Shown: piece after piece, positions 53,740-63,054 of the stretch | Position numbering within the stretch: position 1 is the stretch's first letter | Layout: the number at the start of each line of letters is the position of its first letter | Assembly (NCBI RefSeq): GCF_002914525.1 | Contig: NZ_LODW01000104.1 | Location: 1 to 64,000 of the forward strand | Length of the DNA stretch: 64,000 nucleotides | Reading direction: 5' to 3' | Origin: Rhizobium hidalgonense | GTDB lineage: Bacteria; Pseudomonadota; Alphaproteobacteria; Rhizobiales; Rhizobiaceae | Notes under the pieces: model-generated | What the model was told of the DNA's origin: nothing | The model's database searches: none | The model's input: only the letters and a program-made list of their open reading frames with translations | Made by a program: the position numbers and the translations under genes

Positions 53740-55740
53740 TTAGAACTCTTCCCAGCTCTGTTCGGCGGCGGGCGCGTTGCCGCCACCGAAGGCGCGGGCG
53801 ACCTTGGCGATCGCCCGGCGGGCGGGCGAGGCGACCGGCCTTTGCGGCTCGTTGCGGACAAGGGCCACAGGCCTCGGCGCATCATCCGACAGCTTGAAGC
53901 GGGAAATGAGATGCACCAGCCCGCTGGCTTCGGCCGAAAGCCTGTGGGTGGCGGCGGAGGTCTCTTCCACCATCGCGGCGTTCTGCTGGGTCACCTGATC
54001 CATCTGGTTGACGGCGGTGTTGACTTCCTTGAGGCCGGTCGACTGTTCGGTCGCGGCGGTCGCGATCGAATGGATGTGGTCGTTGATGGCGATGACGCGG
54101 GTGCCGATTTCGGCCAACGCCTCACCGGTCGCTTGCACCAGCTTGACGCCGACCTGCACCTCGTTGCCCGACTTGGTGATCAGCGCCTTGATGTCCTTGG
54201 CGGCCTTTGCCGAACGCTGGGCGAGTTCGCGCACTTCCTGTGCCACCACCGCAAAGCCCTTTCCGGCCTCGCCGGCACGGGCCGCTTCGACGCCGGCATT
54301 CAGCGCCAACAGGTTGGTTTGGAAAGCGATCTCGTCGATGACGTTGATGATCTGGCTGATTTCGCGCGACGCCTGCTCGATGCGTCCCATGGCCTCGACG
54401 GCATTGCCGACGACGACACCCGAAGCGCCAGACTTATCCTTGGCTTCGGAGACCATGATGGTGGCTTCGTGCGCCCGTTCGGTGGAGTTCTGGACGACGG
54501 CGGTGATTTGATCGAGGGCCGCCGAGGTCTGTTCGAGGGCGGCCGCCTGCTGCTCGGTGCGCTTCGACAGGTCATCGCTGGCATTGCGCAGCTCGGCGGT
54601 GTTGCCGTTCATCGCTTCCGTCGTCTCGCGCACTTCGCGCATCGTCGCCTGCAGGGTGACGAAAGTATTGTTGACGTTCTGCTGCAGCTCGGCGAAGGCG
54701 CCCTGGAAGCTGCCGCGCATCGTCTGGGTGAGATCGCCTTCGGCAAGGCTGGCGATGACGCGGCGGGTCTCGCCGATGCCGGCATCGACGCTCGAAAGCA
54801 GCGTGTTGATGTTGCCGGCGAACTGGTTGAGGTTCTCGTCCTCATAGTCCTTGCCGATGCGGTGGCTGAAATCGCCGGCCGCAGCTGCAGCGACGACGAC
54901 CGACATGCTCGACTGCAGGTCGTCGCTCTTGGCGCGCATCGCCACTTCCTGGGCGTTCAGGCGCTTGACGGCAAGGCCGTTCTCCTTGAAGACCGCAACC
55001 GCGGCGGCCATCTCGCCGATTTCGTCCCGGCGCCCGGCGAAGGGAACCTCGGCGTCGAAATTACCGTCGGCGACCTCCTTGATCGCATGGGTGACGCGCT
55101 TGATCGGGCGGCTCAGATGGCTGGTACCGATATAGAAGCCCATGCCGATGCCGGCCGCGATTCCGATGCCGGTGATGCTGAGCACGAGCACCAGCACCCA
55201 GGAGCGGAAGCTCTCGATATCGGCGTTGACGGTCTCCAGCGCTGCCTTGTCGGTGGCGACGACCGCGTCGATCTCAGCCTGGAACGCCTTGCGGTTGGCG
55301 CGGTTGGCATCATTGTTGCCCTGCGCGCTGGCGGCCTCGGGGCCGACCTCGGTGCCGAGACGGGCCGTTTCCGCGCGGAAGGTGCGGAATTCGGCGGCGC
55401 GGGCGACCAGCTTGGCAAAATCGGCCTTCTCGTCCTCGGGGACGAGCGGCGCCCAGCCCGCGATGACCTTGTCGATTTCGTCGAGGCCGGCCAGCAGGCC
55501 CTTGGCGAAGTTCGGCGTATCCTTGATCGTTTTTGCGGCATAGATGCCGCGCGATTCCATAACGACCGCGGTGACGAAACGGTTGAGGCGTTCGCCGGCA
55601 TAGGCGCGGGCGGCAGCCTGCTCATAGGCCGTCAGGTTGCGACTATATTCGTGCATGGCCGACAATGCCGTTGCGCCGATCAGCAGCGCGACGGAGCCCA
55701 TCACGCATACCAGCAGATTAATTTTGCCGCGGATCTTCAA
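53740..55740 (-). CDS. Methyl-accepting chemotaxis protein with C-terminal pentapeptide
   Basis: The 666-residue receptor has a membrane helix (about 5-27), a periplasmic domain of 150 residues, a second helix (about 185-205), HAMP (SHLSRPIKRVTHAIKEVADG), and the signalling hairpin INVIDEIAFQTNLLALNAGV. The last residues SWEEF match the xWxxF pentapeptide that tethers CheR in other receptors. The likely start is TTG 55740 after GGAGAG; ATG 55779 would add an unlikely 13-residue leader. Ligand unknown. Confidence 0.87.
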   Translation of the reverse strand: MKIRGKINLLVCVMGSVALLIGATALSAMHEYSRNLTAYEQAAARAYAGERLNRFVTAVVMESRGIYAAKTIKDTPNFAKGLLAGLDEIDKVIAGWAPLVPEDEKADFAKLVARAAEFRTFRAETARLGTEVGPEAASAQGNNDANRANRKAFQAEIDAVVATDKAALETVNADIESFRSWVLVLVLSITGIGIAAGIGMGFYIGTSHLSRPIKRVTHAIKEVADGNFDAEVPFAGRRDEIGEMAAAVAVFKENGLAVKRLNAQEVAMRAKSDDLQSSMSVVVAAAAAGDFSHRIGKDYEDENLNQFAGNINTLLSSVDAGIGETRRVIASLAEGDLTQTMRGSFQGAFAELQQNVNNTFVTLQATMREVRETTEAMNGNTAELRNASDDLSKRTEQQAAALEQTSAALDQITAVVQNSTERAHEATIMVSEAKDKSGASGVVVGNAVEAMGRIEQASREISQIINVIDEIAFQTNLLALNAGVEAARAGEAGKGFAVVAQEVRELAQRSAKAAKDIKALITKSGNEVQVGVKLVQATGEALAEIGTRVIAINDHIHSIATAATEQSTGLKEVNTAVNQMDQVTQQNAAMVEETSAATHRLSAEASGLVHLISRFKLSDDAPRPVALVRNEPQRPVASPARRAIAKVARAFGGGNAPAAEQSWEEF

Positions 55741-56160
55741 TGCACTCTCTCCTGAACTACGCCGATGCCTGGAAAGCAAACTCCCAGCCGATGGTGGGAA
55801 TATCGGCGAAATTTATTAAAGTTAGATTGCCAATATTTACGATTATGGCTGGGTAAAATGATCGGCGTCGATGTCGGCCGGGACGCGGAACCCCCTGAAA
55901 AACCGGGCCATCGAGCTGCAGCAACCGACAAACACAACCAGTCAGCGCAGACTGAATTTATTAACACCAGAATGCGAAAATACTTACCAAGCCGGCGAAG
56001 CAAAGTGAAATTATCCGGTATAATTGACTTTCACCGGCATCGTCCTTATAAGCCGCCGCACGTCCGGTCACTCAGCCTTTCATGGCCCGCCCGTTCGAAA
56101 AACAACGCTCCTTGCATTATGCAAATTCAAGAAGGGCCGCACTCCGCGGTGTTTAAATAA
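55741..56160. other. 420-base region between chemoreceptor and rpmH
   Basis: It is AT-rich from about 55800 to 56020 and should hold divergent promoters for the receptor gene and for rpmH. I found no gene, RNA or strong repeat here. The frames on both strands are short and not family-like. Confidence 0.5.
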
Positions 56161-56295
56161 ATGAAGCGTACCTACCAACCATCCAAGCTTGTTCGCAAGC
56201 GTCGCCACGGCTTCCGTGCGCGCATGTCCACCAAGGGTGGCCGCAAGGTCATCGCCGGCCGCCGCGCGCAGGGCCGCAAGCGTCTTTCGGCTTAA
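56161..56295 (+). CDS. rpmH: 50S ribosomal protein L34
   Basis: The 44-residue basic protein MKRTYQPSKLVRKRRHGFRA..RKRLSA is full-length L34. It starts the conserved rpmH-rnpA-yidC-engB order, read on the plus strand. It was too short for an automated ORF cutoff of 60 residues. Confidence 0.98.
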   Translation: MKRTYQPSKLVRKRRHGFRARMSTKGGRKVIAGRRAQGRKRLSA

Positions 56296-56316
56296 GGCCG
56301 GGTTGCCCGAGAAGAG

Positions 56317-56718
56317 ATGGCGGGCGAATTGACGACCAAAGACCAGAAACACACTGTCGGGCGGCTGAAAAGTCGCCCGCAGTTTCTTGCCGTGCGCGAA
56401 GGCGAAAAACGCCGCGGCGGCCTCTTCCTTCTCGAAGTCCTTGACCGGAAGGAACCCGACAGCCAAGCCCGCGTCGGTTTCACAGTCACCAAAAAACATG
56501 GCAACGCGGTCGAACGCAACCGCATGCGCCGCCGCCTCAAAGAGGCGGTGCGGCTTCATGCGGGGTTTGCAATGCAGCCCGGACACGACTATGTGGTTGT
56601 CGCGCGCAGGGACGTGCTTGAGGCGTCCTTCAAAGAATTGGCCGCGGAGCTGAAATTTCGCGTGGAAACCAGGCCGAAACCCCGGCGCTCCGGAGACGGA
56701 CGCCCCAGGAACGTATGA
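56317..56718 (+). CDS. rnpA: Ribonuclease P protein component
   Basis: The 133-residue protein has the RNase P core, ARVGFTVTKKHGNAVERNRM-RRRLKEA, and the closing YVVVARRDVLEASF. It binds the RNase P RNA and helps 5' tRNA maturation. The basic tail after residue 115 is typical of rhizobia. It overlaps yidC by four bases (ATGA), so translation is coupled. Confidence 0.95.
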   Translation: MAGELTTKDQKHTVGRLKSRPQFLAVREGEKRRGGLFLLEVLDRKEPDSQARVGFTVTKKHGNAVERNRMRRRLKEAVRLHAGFAMQPGHDYVVVARRDVLEASFKELAAELKFRVETRPKPRRSGDGRPRNV

Positions 56719-58511
56719 TGGAAAAAAACCGCAATTACTTCATTGCGATCGCTCTCTCGGTGCTGATCGTCCTCGGCTGGCAGTTTCTCTATATGAATCC
56801 GCGCATCGAGGCTCAGCGCAAGGCGCAGGAAGCCCAGAAGGCGCAGCAGAAGACCGAACAGGTGCAGCAGCCCGCAGCCGACGGCACAGCGCCCGCCCCG
56901 ACGACTGGCACCGCCCCTTCCGGTCAGGCCGTCGCCACGGCGACGCTCGATCAGGCGCTCGCAAAGAACCCGCGCGTCGTCATCGATACGCCTGCGCTTT
57001 CCGGCTCGATCAACCTCGCCGGCGCCCGGCTCGACGATCTGAAGCTCAAGGGCTATCACGAGACCGTCGACGATTCGAGCCCAACCATCACCCTGTTCAG
57101 CCCGGCGGAAACCAAGGACGGTTATTTCACCGAACTCGGCTATATCGGCAGCGACGCGACGGGCAACGTGCCCGGCGCCTCGACGCTCTGGACGGCGCCC
57201 GAGGGCGCCAAGCTCACCGACAAGACGCCGGTGACGCTTTCCTACACCAACGACAAGGGCCTGACCTTCACCCGGACGATTTCCGTCGACGAACGCTACA
57301 TGTTCACCGTCGCCGACAAGATCGAAAACACCGGCCAGGCTCCCGTATCACTGTCTTCCTACGGCCGTGTGACGCGTTACAACAAGCCGACGACGCCCTC
57401 CGTCTACGTGCTGCATGAAGGTTTCATCGGCGTCATCGGCGATGACGGTCTCGTCGAAACCAAATATACCGCCGCCGAGAAGGAAGCCGTCATGCCGCCG
57501 AAATCCACCGGCGGCTGGCTTGGCATTACCGACAAATACTGGGCCGCGACGATCATTCCGCCGCAGACGTCAGCCTATGAAGCACGCTTCTCGCATTTTG
57601 CCGACGGCCAGCCGCGCTATCAGGCCGACTACAAGGACGACGCCTTCACCGTGGCGCCCGGCCAATCGATCGAGCTCAAGAACCTCGTCTTCGCCGGCGC
57701 CAAGGAAGTGCCCGTCATCGACGGCTATGAGACCAGCTATTCGATCCCAAAGTTCGACCGGCTGATCGACTGGGGCTGGTTCTATTTCATCACCAAGCCG
57801 ATGTTCAAGCTGATGGACTTCTTCTTCCGCTACTTCGGCAATTTCGGCGTGGCGATCCTGTGCACGACCATCGTCGTCAAGGCGCTGTTCTTCCCGCTCG
57901 CCAGCAAGCAGTACGCTTCGATGGCGAACATGAAGCGCATGCAGCCGAAGATGGAGGAACTGAAGGCGAAATTCGCCGACGACCGCATGGGGCTGCAGCA
58001 GGCAACGATGCAGCTCTACAAGGAAGAGAAGATCAATCCGATCGCCGGCTGTTGGCCGGTGGCACTGCAGATCCCGATCTTCTTCTCGCTCTACAAGGTG
58101 ATCTACATCACCATCGAAATGCGACATGCGCCGTTCTTCGGCTGGATCAAGGACCTTTCGGCCCCCGATCCGACGTCGATCGTCAATCTGTTCGGCCTGC
58201 TGCCGTTCGAAGCGCCGACGCTGCTGCATCTCGGCGTCTGGCCGCTGATCATGGGCATCACCATGTTCCTGCAGATGCGCATGAACCCGACGCCGCCCGA
58301 TCCGACCCAGGCGATGATCTTCACCTGGATGCCGCTGGTGTTCATGTTCATGCTGGCAAGCTTCCCGGCCGGCCTGGTCATCTACTGGGCCTGGAACAAC
58401 ACGCTCTCGGTGATCCAGCAGTCGGTGATCATGAAGCGCCACGGCGTCAAGGTCGAGCTGTTCGACAATCTGAAGGGCCTGTTCCGACGAAAGACGGCGC
58501 CATCGAAATGA
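56715..58511 (+). CDS. yidC: Membrane protein insertase YidC
   Basis: The 598-residue protein has an N-terminal membrane helix (about 6-24), a Gln/Ala-rich linker, a large periplasmic beta domain, and five C-terminal helices from about 355 on (IDWGWFYFITKPMFKLMDFF; LFFPLASKQYASMANMKRMQ; GCWPVALQIPIFFSLYKVIY). It inserts membrane proteins alone or with SecYEG. Length fits alphaproteobacterial YidC. It is followed by a strong terminator. Confidence 0.95.
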   Translation: MMEKNRNYFIAIALSVLIVLGWQFLYMNPRIEAQRKAQEAQKAQQKTEQVQQPAADGTAPAPTTGTAPSGQAVATATLDQALAKNPRVVIDTPALSGSINLAGARLDDLKLKGYHETVDDSSPTITLFSPAETKDGYFTELGYIGSDATGNVPGASTLWTAPEGAKLTDKTPVTLSYTNDKGLTFTRTISVDERYMFTVADKIENTGQAPVSLSSYGRVTRYNKPTTPSVYVLHEGFIGVIGDDGLVETKYTAAEKEAVMPPKSTGGWLGITDKYWAATIIPPQTSAYEARFSHFADGQPRYQADYKDDAFTVAPGQSIELKNLVFAGAKEVPVIDGYETSYSIPKFDRLIDWGWFYFITKPMFKLMDFFFRYFGNFGVAILCTTIVVKALFFPLASKQYASMANMKRMQPKMEELKAKFADDRMGLQQATMQLYKEEKINPIAGCWPVALQIPIFFSLYKVIYITIEMRHAPFFGWIKDLSAPDPTSIVNLFGLLPFEAPTLLHLGVWPLIMGITMFLQMRMNPTPPDPTQAMIFTWMPLVFMFMLASFPAGLVIYWAWNNTLSVIQQSVIMKRHGVKVELFDNLKGLFRRKTAPSK

Positions 58512-58521
58512 TGCTTATAAT

Positions 58522-58550
58522 AGCCCCGCTCCGGCGGGGCTTTTCTTTTT
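58522..58550 (+). terminator. Rho-independent terminator after yidC
   Basis: AGCCCCGC, a short loop and GCGGGGCT form a stem followed by TTTTCTTTTT. Confidence 0.85.
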
Positions 58551-58642
58551 GGCTGGCTCCGTAAACCGCCTCGAAGCTTGACATCCGCCCACAAAACCAC
58601 GAAGTCCGACAAAGACCGACCTCGGAGATCGCTGAGCCCCGC

Positions 58643-59296
58643 ATGCCTGAAACCGAAAAGCCACTCTTCGGCCACCCATGGATCTTCATCCGCGGCGTCC
58701 CGTCGCTCAACTTCCTGCCGCCGGAAGGGCCGCTTGAGGTGGCCTTCGCCGGACGTTCTAATGTCGGCAAGTCGTCGCTGATCAATGCGCTGGTCGGCCA
58801 GAAGGGTCTGGCGCGCACGTCGAACACGCCGGGGCGCACGCAAGAACTCAATTACTTCGTTCCGGACGGCTATTCCGGCGAAGGCCAAGACCTGCCGCCG
58901 ATGGCGATCGTCGACATGCCGGGCTATGGTTATGCGCAGGCCCCGAAGGAGCTTGTGGACAATTGGACTAAGCTCGTCTTCGATTATCTGCGCGGCCGCG
59001 CGACGCTGAAGCGCGTCTATGTGCTGATCGACAGCCGTCACGGCATCAAGAAGAACGACGATGACGTGCTTGATCTGCTCGACAAGGCGGCCGTCTCTTA
59101 TCAGATCGTGTTGACCAAGACCGACAAGATCAAGGCGCCCGCCGTGCCGAAGCTGCTTGCGGAGACCGCGGAAAAGATCCGCAAGCGCCCGGCCGCCTAT
59201 CCCGGCGTGCTGTCCACTTCGTCTGAAAAGGGCGACGGGATGGATGAATTGCGCCAGGCAATCGCTGAAACCGTCGGCATCGCCCACTGGAAATAG
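58643..59296 (+). CDS. engB: Ribosome biogenesis GTPase EngB/YsxC
   Basis: The 217-residue GTPase has G1 AGRSNVGKSSLINALVG, G2 TSNTPGRTQELNYF, G3 VDMPGYGYAQAPKE and G4 VLTKTDKIKA. It takes part in assembly of the large ribosomal subunit and is normally essential. The order yidC-engB is conserved. It ends 23 bases before the converging fasciclin gene. Confidence 0.95.
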   Translation: MPETEKPLFGHPWIFIRGVPSLNFLPPEGPLEVAFAGRSNVGKSSLINALVGQKGLARTSNTPGRTQELNYFVPDGYSGEGQDLPPMAIVDMPGYGYAQAPKELVDNWTKLVFDYLRGRATLKRVYVLIDSRHGIKKNDDDVLDLLDKAAVSYQIVLTKTDKIKAPAVPKLLAETAEKIRKRPAAYPGVLSTSSEKGDGMDELRQAIAETVGIAHWK

Positions 59297-59319
59297 AAGG
59301 GGCGCCGATACGGATAGAT

Positions 59320-59874
59320 TTACATCTTCGGCAGCAGCACCTTGTCGACGACGTGGATGACGCCGTTCGATTGCTTGACGTCGGCGATCGTCACATGGGA
59401 GACGCCGCCGTTTTCGTCGGTCAGGGTGATCTTGCCCTTGCTTTCCCTGGCTTTCAGCACGCAGCCGCCGACGGTCTTGATGTCGTGCTCGCCACCGTCA
59501 TCCTTGATCATCTTGGCAACGGTCTTGGCCATCGCATCGGCGGCCACGACATGGCAGGTCAGAACCTTGGTGAGCGTCGCCTTGTTTTCCGGTTTCAGCA
59601 GCGTGTCGACGGTGCCCTTCGGCAGGGCGGCGAAAGCTTCGTTGGTCGGCGCAAACACGGTGAAGGGGCCCTTGCTCTCGAGTGTGCCGACCAGGCCGGC
59701 TGCCTTGACGGCGGCGACCAGCGTCGTGTGATCCTTGGAATTGACGGCATTTTCGATGATGTTCTTGCTGTCGAACATCGCCGCACCGCCGACGATCGGG
59801 TTCTTGGCGGCAGCAAAGGCGACGGCGGACAGGGCAGTGGCGAGCGCGAAGCCGCGCAATACGGACTTGATCAT
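59320..59874 (-). CDS. Secreted fasciclin (FAS1) domain protein
   Basis: The 184-residue protein has a Sec signal peptide (LRGFALATALSAVAFAAAKN) and one FAS1 domain with GPFTVFAPTNEAFAALPKGT (H1) and SNGVIHVVDKVLLPKM (H2). FAS1 proteins mediate adhesion or surface binding. Its start ATG 59874 follows GGAGAAAATC. It is downstream of a sigma/anti-sigma pair on the same strand and is the likely target of that sigma factor. Confidence 0.9.
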   Translation of the reverse strand: MIKSVLRGFALATALSAVAFAAAKNPIVGGAAMFDSKNIIENAVNSKDHTTLVAAVKAAGLVGTLESKGPFTVFAPTNEAFAALPKGTVDTLLKPENKATLTKVLTCHVVAADAMAKTVAKMIKDDGGEHDIKTVGGCVLKARESKGKITLTDENGGVSHVTIADVKQSNGVIHVVDKVLLPKM

Positions 59875-60034
59875 GATTTTCTCCTCTGGCCGGACAGCCT
59901 CCGCGGGCCTTATGCCTGAGCGTCGTCCGGACATTTCGAACTACGGAGGCCTGCGCCAAAGAGTTTCAGACAGGAGAAAATGATTTTACGGCCGGCGCCC
60001 GATCATGCCGGCGCCCCTTATGGCCGGCGCCCCA

Positions 60035-60754
60035 TTATGGCCGACGTAACGGGCCGCTTGCGATCACCGGACCGGTCGCCTGGCCGGTCGGCGAACCACC
60101 GAAGGGCTCGAGGCTGACGGCAAGCGTTGCGCCATCGGAGAGATTCTTGCGCAGATCGGCGGGAATGACGAGTTCACCACTTTCACCCGGCTGGAAGACG
60201 CCGAGCGATTTCGGCGCGCCGCTGCCCGGCACCAGCCAAAGTTCCAGCGACTTCTCCTCCGGCTTGCCGGCGGCGACCGGCACGATCTTCAGCCGGCCGC
60301 TTTGCAGTTCGTAGGAGGCGACAAGATTGATGGCGTTGTTCTGGCCGGAAAGCGAGGCGACCAGCGGTGTCGGCCCCTGCGGCTGCGGCACCACGCCGGA
60401 GGCGAAGATCACGGCGCTGACGGCGACGACGATGCAGGCAAAGCTCAGCGAGCGCCAGAAACCCGCCGAATTCCACAGCCCTTGCGAAAAGGATGGGGAT
60501 TTTCCGGCATCGCCGAAAAGCCGCGCCTCGATCTGCTTGAAGGTTTCCCGGCTTGGGGCGGCGGTCTCATAATCGTCATTGAAGGCGGAAAGGTTGGTTT
60601 CCCAGCGGCTGACGATCGCCGCAAACGGCCGATCGTGGCGCATGCGCTCTTCCACCACCCGGCGATCCTGCAGCGACAGGACGCCAAGCACATATTCGCC
60701 GGCGAGAACCTCGTCGCGGGAGCGGTCTCCCTTGCTTTTGTCGGGCGATGTCAT
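60035..60754 (-). CDS. Anti-sigma factor, RskA type
   Basis: The 239-residue protein has an N-terminal anti-sigma part (DEVLAGEYVLGVLSLQDRRV), one membrane helix (about residues 95-117, SFACIVVAVSAVIFASGVVP) and a C-terminal RskA-like periplasmic domain (KSLELWLVPGSGAPKSLGVF). It should hold the sigma factor at the membrane until a signal triggers proteolysis. Its ATG overlaps the sigma stop by four bases. It lies 160 bases upstream of the fasciclin gene. Confidence 0.9.
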   Translation of the reverse strand: MTSPDKSKGDRSRDEVLAGEYVLGVLSLQDRRVVEERMRHDRPFAAIVSRWETNLSAFNDDYETAAPSRETFKQIEARLFGDAGKSPSFSQGLWNSAGFWRSLSFACIVVAVSAVIFASGVVPQPQGPTPLVASLSGQNNAINLVASYELQSGRLKIVPVAAGKPEEKSLELWLVPGSGAPKSLGVFQPGESGELVIPADLRKNLSDGATLAVSLEPFGGSPTGQATGPVIASGPLRRP

Positions 60755-61302
60755 CGTTCCATGCACTCTCTCAGTTTCAAGAGGCTGCGCCTGAGCCAGG
60801 TCCGCATCGTGTTCAGCGGGACACCAAACTGATCGGCCAGTTCCTGATAGCTCAGCCCTTCGACATAAGCCCGTTTCACCGCGACCGCACGATCAGCTTC
60901 CAACTCTTCCATGCAGGTGTCAATCCGCCTTCCTTCATCCTTTGTGACCGTCTGCATTTCCGGGTCGGGCGCTGCATCGGCAAGATCGTAGGCGCTGTCG
61001 ATTTCGTCGGCGACAGGCTTGCGCGCTCGCAGTGCATCGATCGACCGGTTGCGGGCAATTGCCGAGAGCCAGGCCGAGGACGAACCCGTGGCTGCCTGGA
61101 AACTTCCAGCCCTTTGCCAGATGCTGATATAGACTTCCTGCAGGGTTTCCTCGGCCTCGGTGCGATCCCTCAAGATACGCAGGCAGATCGCAAAAAGTTT
61201 CGGTCCGGTCTGGTTGTAGAGGGCCGTGAAGGCCGTGCGGTCGCCGAGCGCGACGCGGCCGATCAGGTCCTTGATCTCATCGCCTTGCCTGCTGTTCGTC
61301 AT
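60751..61302 (-). CDS. ECF RNA polymerase sigma factor, SigK-like
   Basis: The 183-residue factor has region 2 (FTALYNQTGPKLFAICLRIL; EAEETLQEVYISIWQRAGSF) and region 4 (GLSYQELADQFGVPLNTMRT-WLRR) with no sigma 1.1 or 3. It directs stress-responsive transcription. I chose ATG 61302; the longer frame merely continues antisense to argB. Sigma, anti-sigma and a fasciclin gene in a row match the M. tuberculosis SigK-RskA set, whose targets include the fasciclin proteins MPT70/83. Confidence 0.9.
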   Translation of the reverse strand: MTNSRQGDEIKDLIGRVALGDRTAFTALYNQTGPKLFAICLRILRDRTEAEETLQEVYISIWQRAGSFQAATGSSSAWLSAIARNRSIDALRARKPVADEIDSAYDLADAAPDPEMQTVTKDEGRRIDTCMEELEADRAVAVKRAYVEGLSYQELADQFGVPLNTMRTWLRRSLLKLRECMER

Positions 61303-61434
61303 GTCATGCTGCCCTGCCCGAGGAGGCTGAAGTTCGCCGGTTCCGTGCCACATACGAAAAACTATTGCCCTCTGGATTATTCCCTCTGTCGGAAACTTGC
61401 GATAAAAGGCCGCGAACAATTCTGCGGGGTCCCC

Positions 61435-62322
61435 ATGAACGAGTCCGAAAGCGAACTGCAGGCACGGCTTCTGGCCAAGGCGCTGCCCTTCATGCAGCGT
61501 TACGAGAACAAGACGATCGTCGTGAAATATGGCGGCCACGCCATGGGCAACCCCGAGCTCGGCAAGGCCTTTGCCAGCGACATCGCGCTGTTGAAGCAAT
61601 CGGGCGTCAACCCGATCGTCGTTCACGGCGGCGGCCCGCAGATCGGCGCCATGCTGAACAAGATGGGCATCGAATCGAAATTCGAGGGCGGGCTGCGCGT
61701 CACCGACCAGAAGACGGTCGAGATCGTCGAGATGGTGCTGGCCGGGTCGATCAACAAGGAGATCGTCGCGCTGATCAACCAGACCGGCGAATGGGCGATC
61801 GGCCTTTGCGGCAAGGACGGCAACATGGTCTTCGCCGAAAAGGCGCGCAGGACCGTCAAGGATCCCGATTCCAATATCGAGCGCGTGCTCGATCTCGGCT
61901 TCGTCGGCGAAGTGGTCGAGGTCGACCGGACGTTGCTCGATCTGCTCGCCCGTTCCGAGATGATCCCGGTGATCGCGCCGGTCGCACCCGGCCGCGACGG
62001 CGCCACCTATAATATCAATGCCGACACCTTCGCCGGCGCCATTGCCGGCGCGCTGAACGCCACCCGCCTGCTGTTCCTGACCGATGTGGCAGGGGTGCTC
62101 GACAAGAACGGCCAGCTGATCAAGGAGCTTTCCGTCGCCGAAGCGCATGCGCTGATCGCCGACGGCACGATCTCCGGCGGCATGATCCCGAAGGTCGAGA
62201 CCTGCATCGACGCGATCAAGGCCGGCGTCCAAGGCGTCGTGATCCTAAACGGCAAGACCGCCCATTCCGTCCTGCTCGAGATCTTCACCGAGCACGGCAT
62301 CGGAACGCTGATCGTTCCCTGA
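61435..62322 (+). CDS. argB: N-acetylglutamate kinase
   Basis: The 295-residue enzyme phosphorylates N-acetylglutamate, the second step of arginine synthesis. It has TIVVKYGGHAMGNPELGKAF, IVVHGGGPQIGAML, and ARSEMIPVIAPVAPG, with SGGMIPKVETC near the C-terminus. It is read away from the ECF module that separates it from engB. ATG 61435 is preceded by GCGGGG, a modest site. Confidence 0.95.
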   Translation: MNESESELQARLLAKALPFMQRYENKTIVVKYGGHAMGNPELGKAFASDIALLKQSGVNPIVVHGGGPQIGAMLNKMGIESKFEGGLRVTDQKTVEIVEMVLAGSINKEIVALINQTGEWAIGLCGKDGNMVFAEKARRTVKDPDSNIERVLDLGFVGEVVEVDRTLLDLLARSEMIPVIAPVAPGRDGATYNINADTFAGAIAGALNATRLLFLTDVAGVLDKNGQLIKELSVAEAHALIADGTISGGMIPKVETCIDAIKAGVQGVVILNGKTAHSVLLEIFTEHGIGTLIVP

Positions 62323-62520
62323 TTAAGGGCTGCGCCCTTCACCGGAACGAGGGGCGCATCTTCCTCGCCCTAGCGGATGGGCGGACTCGCAATCGACGCA
62401 GGCTCTAAATCGCCGCGTCCTGGGCTTTTCCATCGGGCGCAGGCGCCCTCTCCAAATGCTTCCCCTTTTCTCGCGATCCACCATCCGGCGACCACGCCGG
62501 CAGAGGATCCGTCTGGAAGT

Positions 62521-62913
62521 TCAAGGCGCCTCCTTCACGCGGGCGCGCGCCTGGCTTTCCTTCTTGATCGGCCGGCCGACCGGGCAGACCTCCTGTACAA
62601 AGCCGTTCAGCGTGTTGACGAGATTGTTCTCGATCAGAGAATAGTGAACGAACTGGCCCTGTTTCTCGCGTCTGATCAGCCCGGCAGTTTCGAGGATGGA
62701 CAGATGCTGCGAAACAGCGGGCTTGGACATGCTGAAGCGGTCGGCGATCTCGCCAGCGGTCAGGCCCGATGCCGAGAGATAGGCGAGGATCTTCCGCCGT
62801 GGTGCACTGGAAAGCGCGTGGAATACGCGCTGGGCGGCGCTGACAGAGCTGCCTTCTGCAGTGTCATCGAAAGTCTTATCTTCCAAGTCCAGTCTCCATG
62901 CTTGCGGCATCAC
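62521..62913 (-). CDS. ArsR-family repressor
   Basis: The 130-residue winged-helix protein has RVFHALSSAPRRKILAYLSA then GEIADRFSMSKPAVSQHLSI and YSLIENNLVNTLNGF. Metal-binding cysteines of the ArsR/SmtB ELCVCD type are absent, so a non-metal signal is likely (SdpR/BigR-like). It is divergent from a desaturase gene, with palindromic operators between them. Start ATG 62913 or the next codon. Confidence 0.88.
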   Translation of the reverse strand: MMPQAWRLDLEDKTFDDTAEGSSVSAAQRVFHALSSAPRRKILAYLSASGLTAGEIADRFSMSKPAVSQHLSILETAGLIRREKQGQFVHYSLIENNLVNTLNGFVQEVCPVGRPIKKESQARARVKEAP

Positions 62914-62928
62914 CGCGTCGATCGGCGA

Positions 62929-62999
62929 TTAATTAAGCAATTAATGTATTGCTTAATTAATTTCATTCATGCAAAGTAATTAGATAATTGCTTAATTAA
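62929..62999. promoter_or_regulatory. Operator region with 13-bp perfect inverted repeat
   Basis: TTAATTAAGCAAT (62929-62941) and ATTGCTTAATTAA (62948-62960) are perfect inverted arms six bases apart. The right arm recurs at 62987-62999. These lie between the divergent ArsR and desaturase starts and are the likely ArsR sites. Confidence 0.8.
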
Positions 63000-63054
63000 T
63001 GAATTGGCGGGCGATGTTCAAGTGGAGAAAGCGCCCAATCGGAAGGAGCTTGTC

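Noticed and set aside
53719..55755. A 678-codon plus-strand frame
   Set aside because: It is antisense to the chemoreceptor gene, whose frame has clear HAMP and signalling motifs.
55741..56160. Possible replication origin near rpmH
   Set aside because: No DnaA-box cluster was seen and the rhizobial origin is not normally at this place; rpmH proximity alone is insufficient.
61303..62232. N-terminal extension of the sigma factor
   Set aside because: It is antisense to argB; the family start is ATG 61302.
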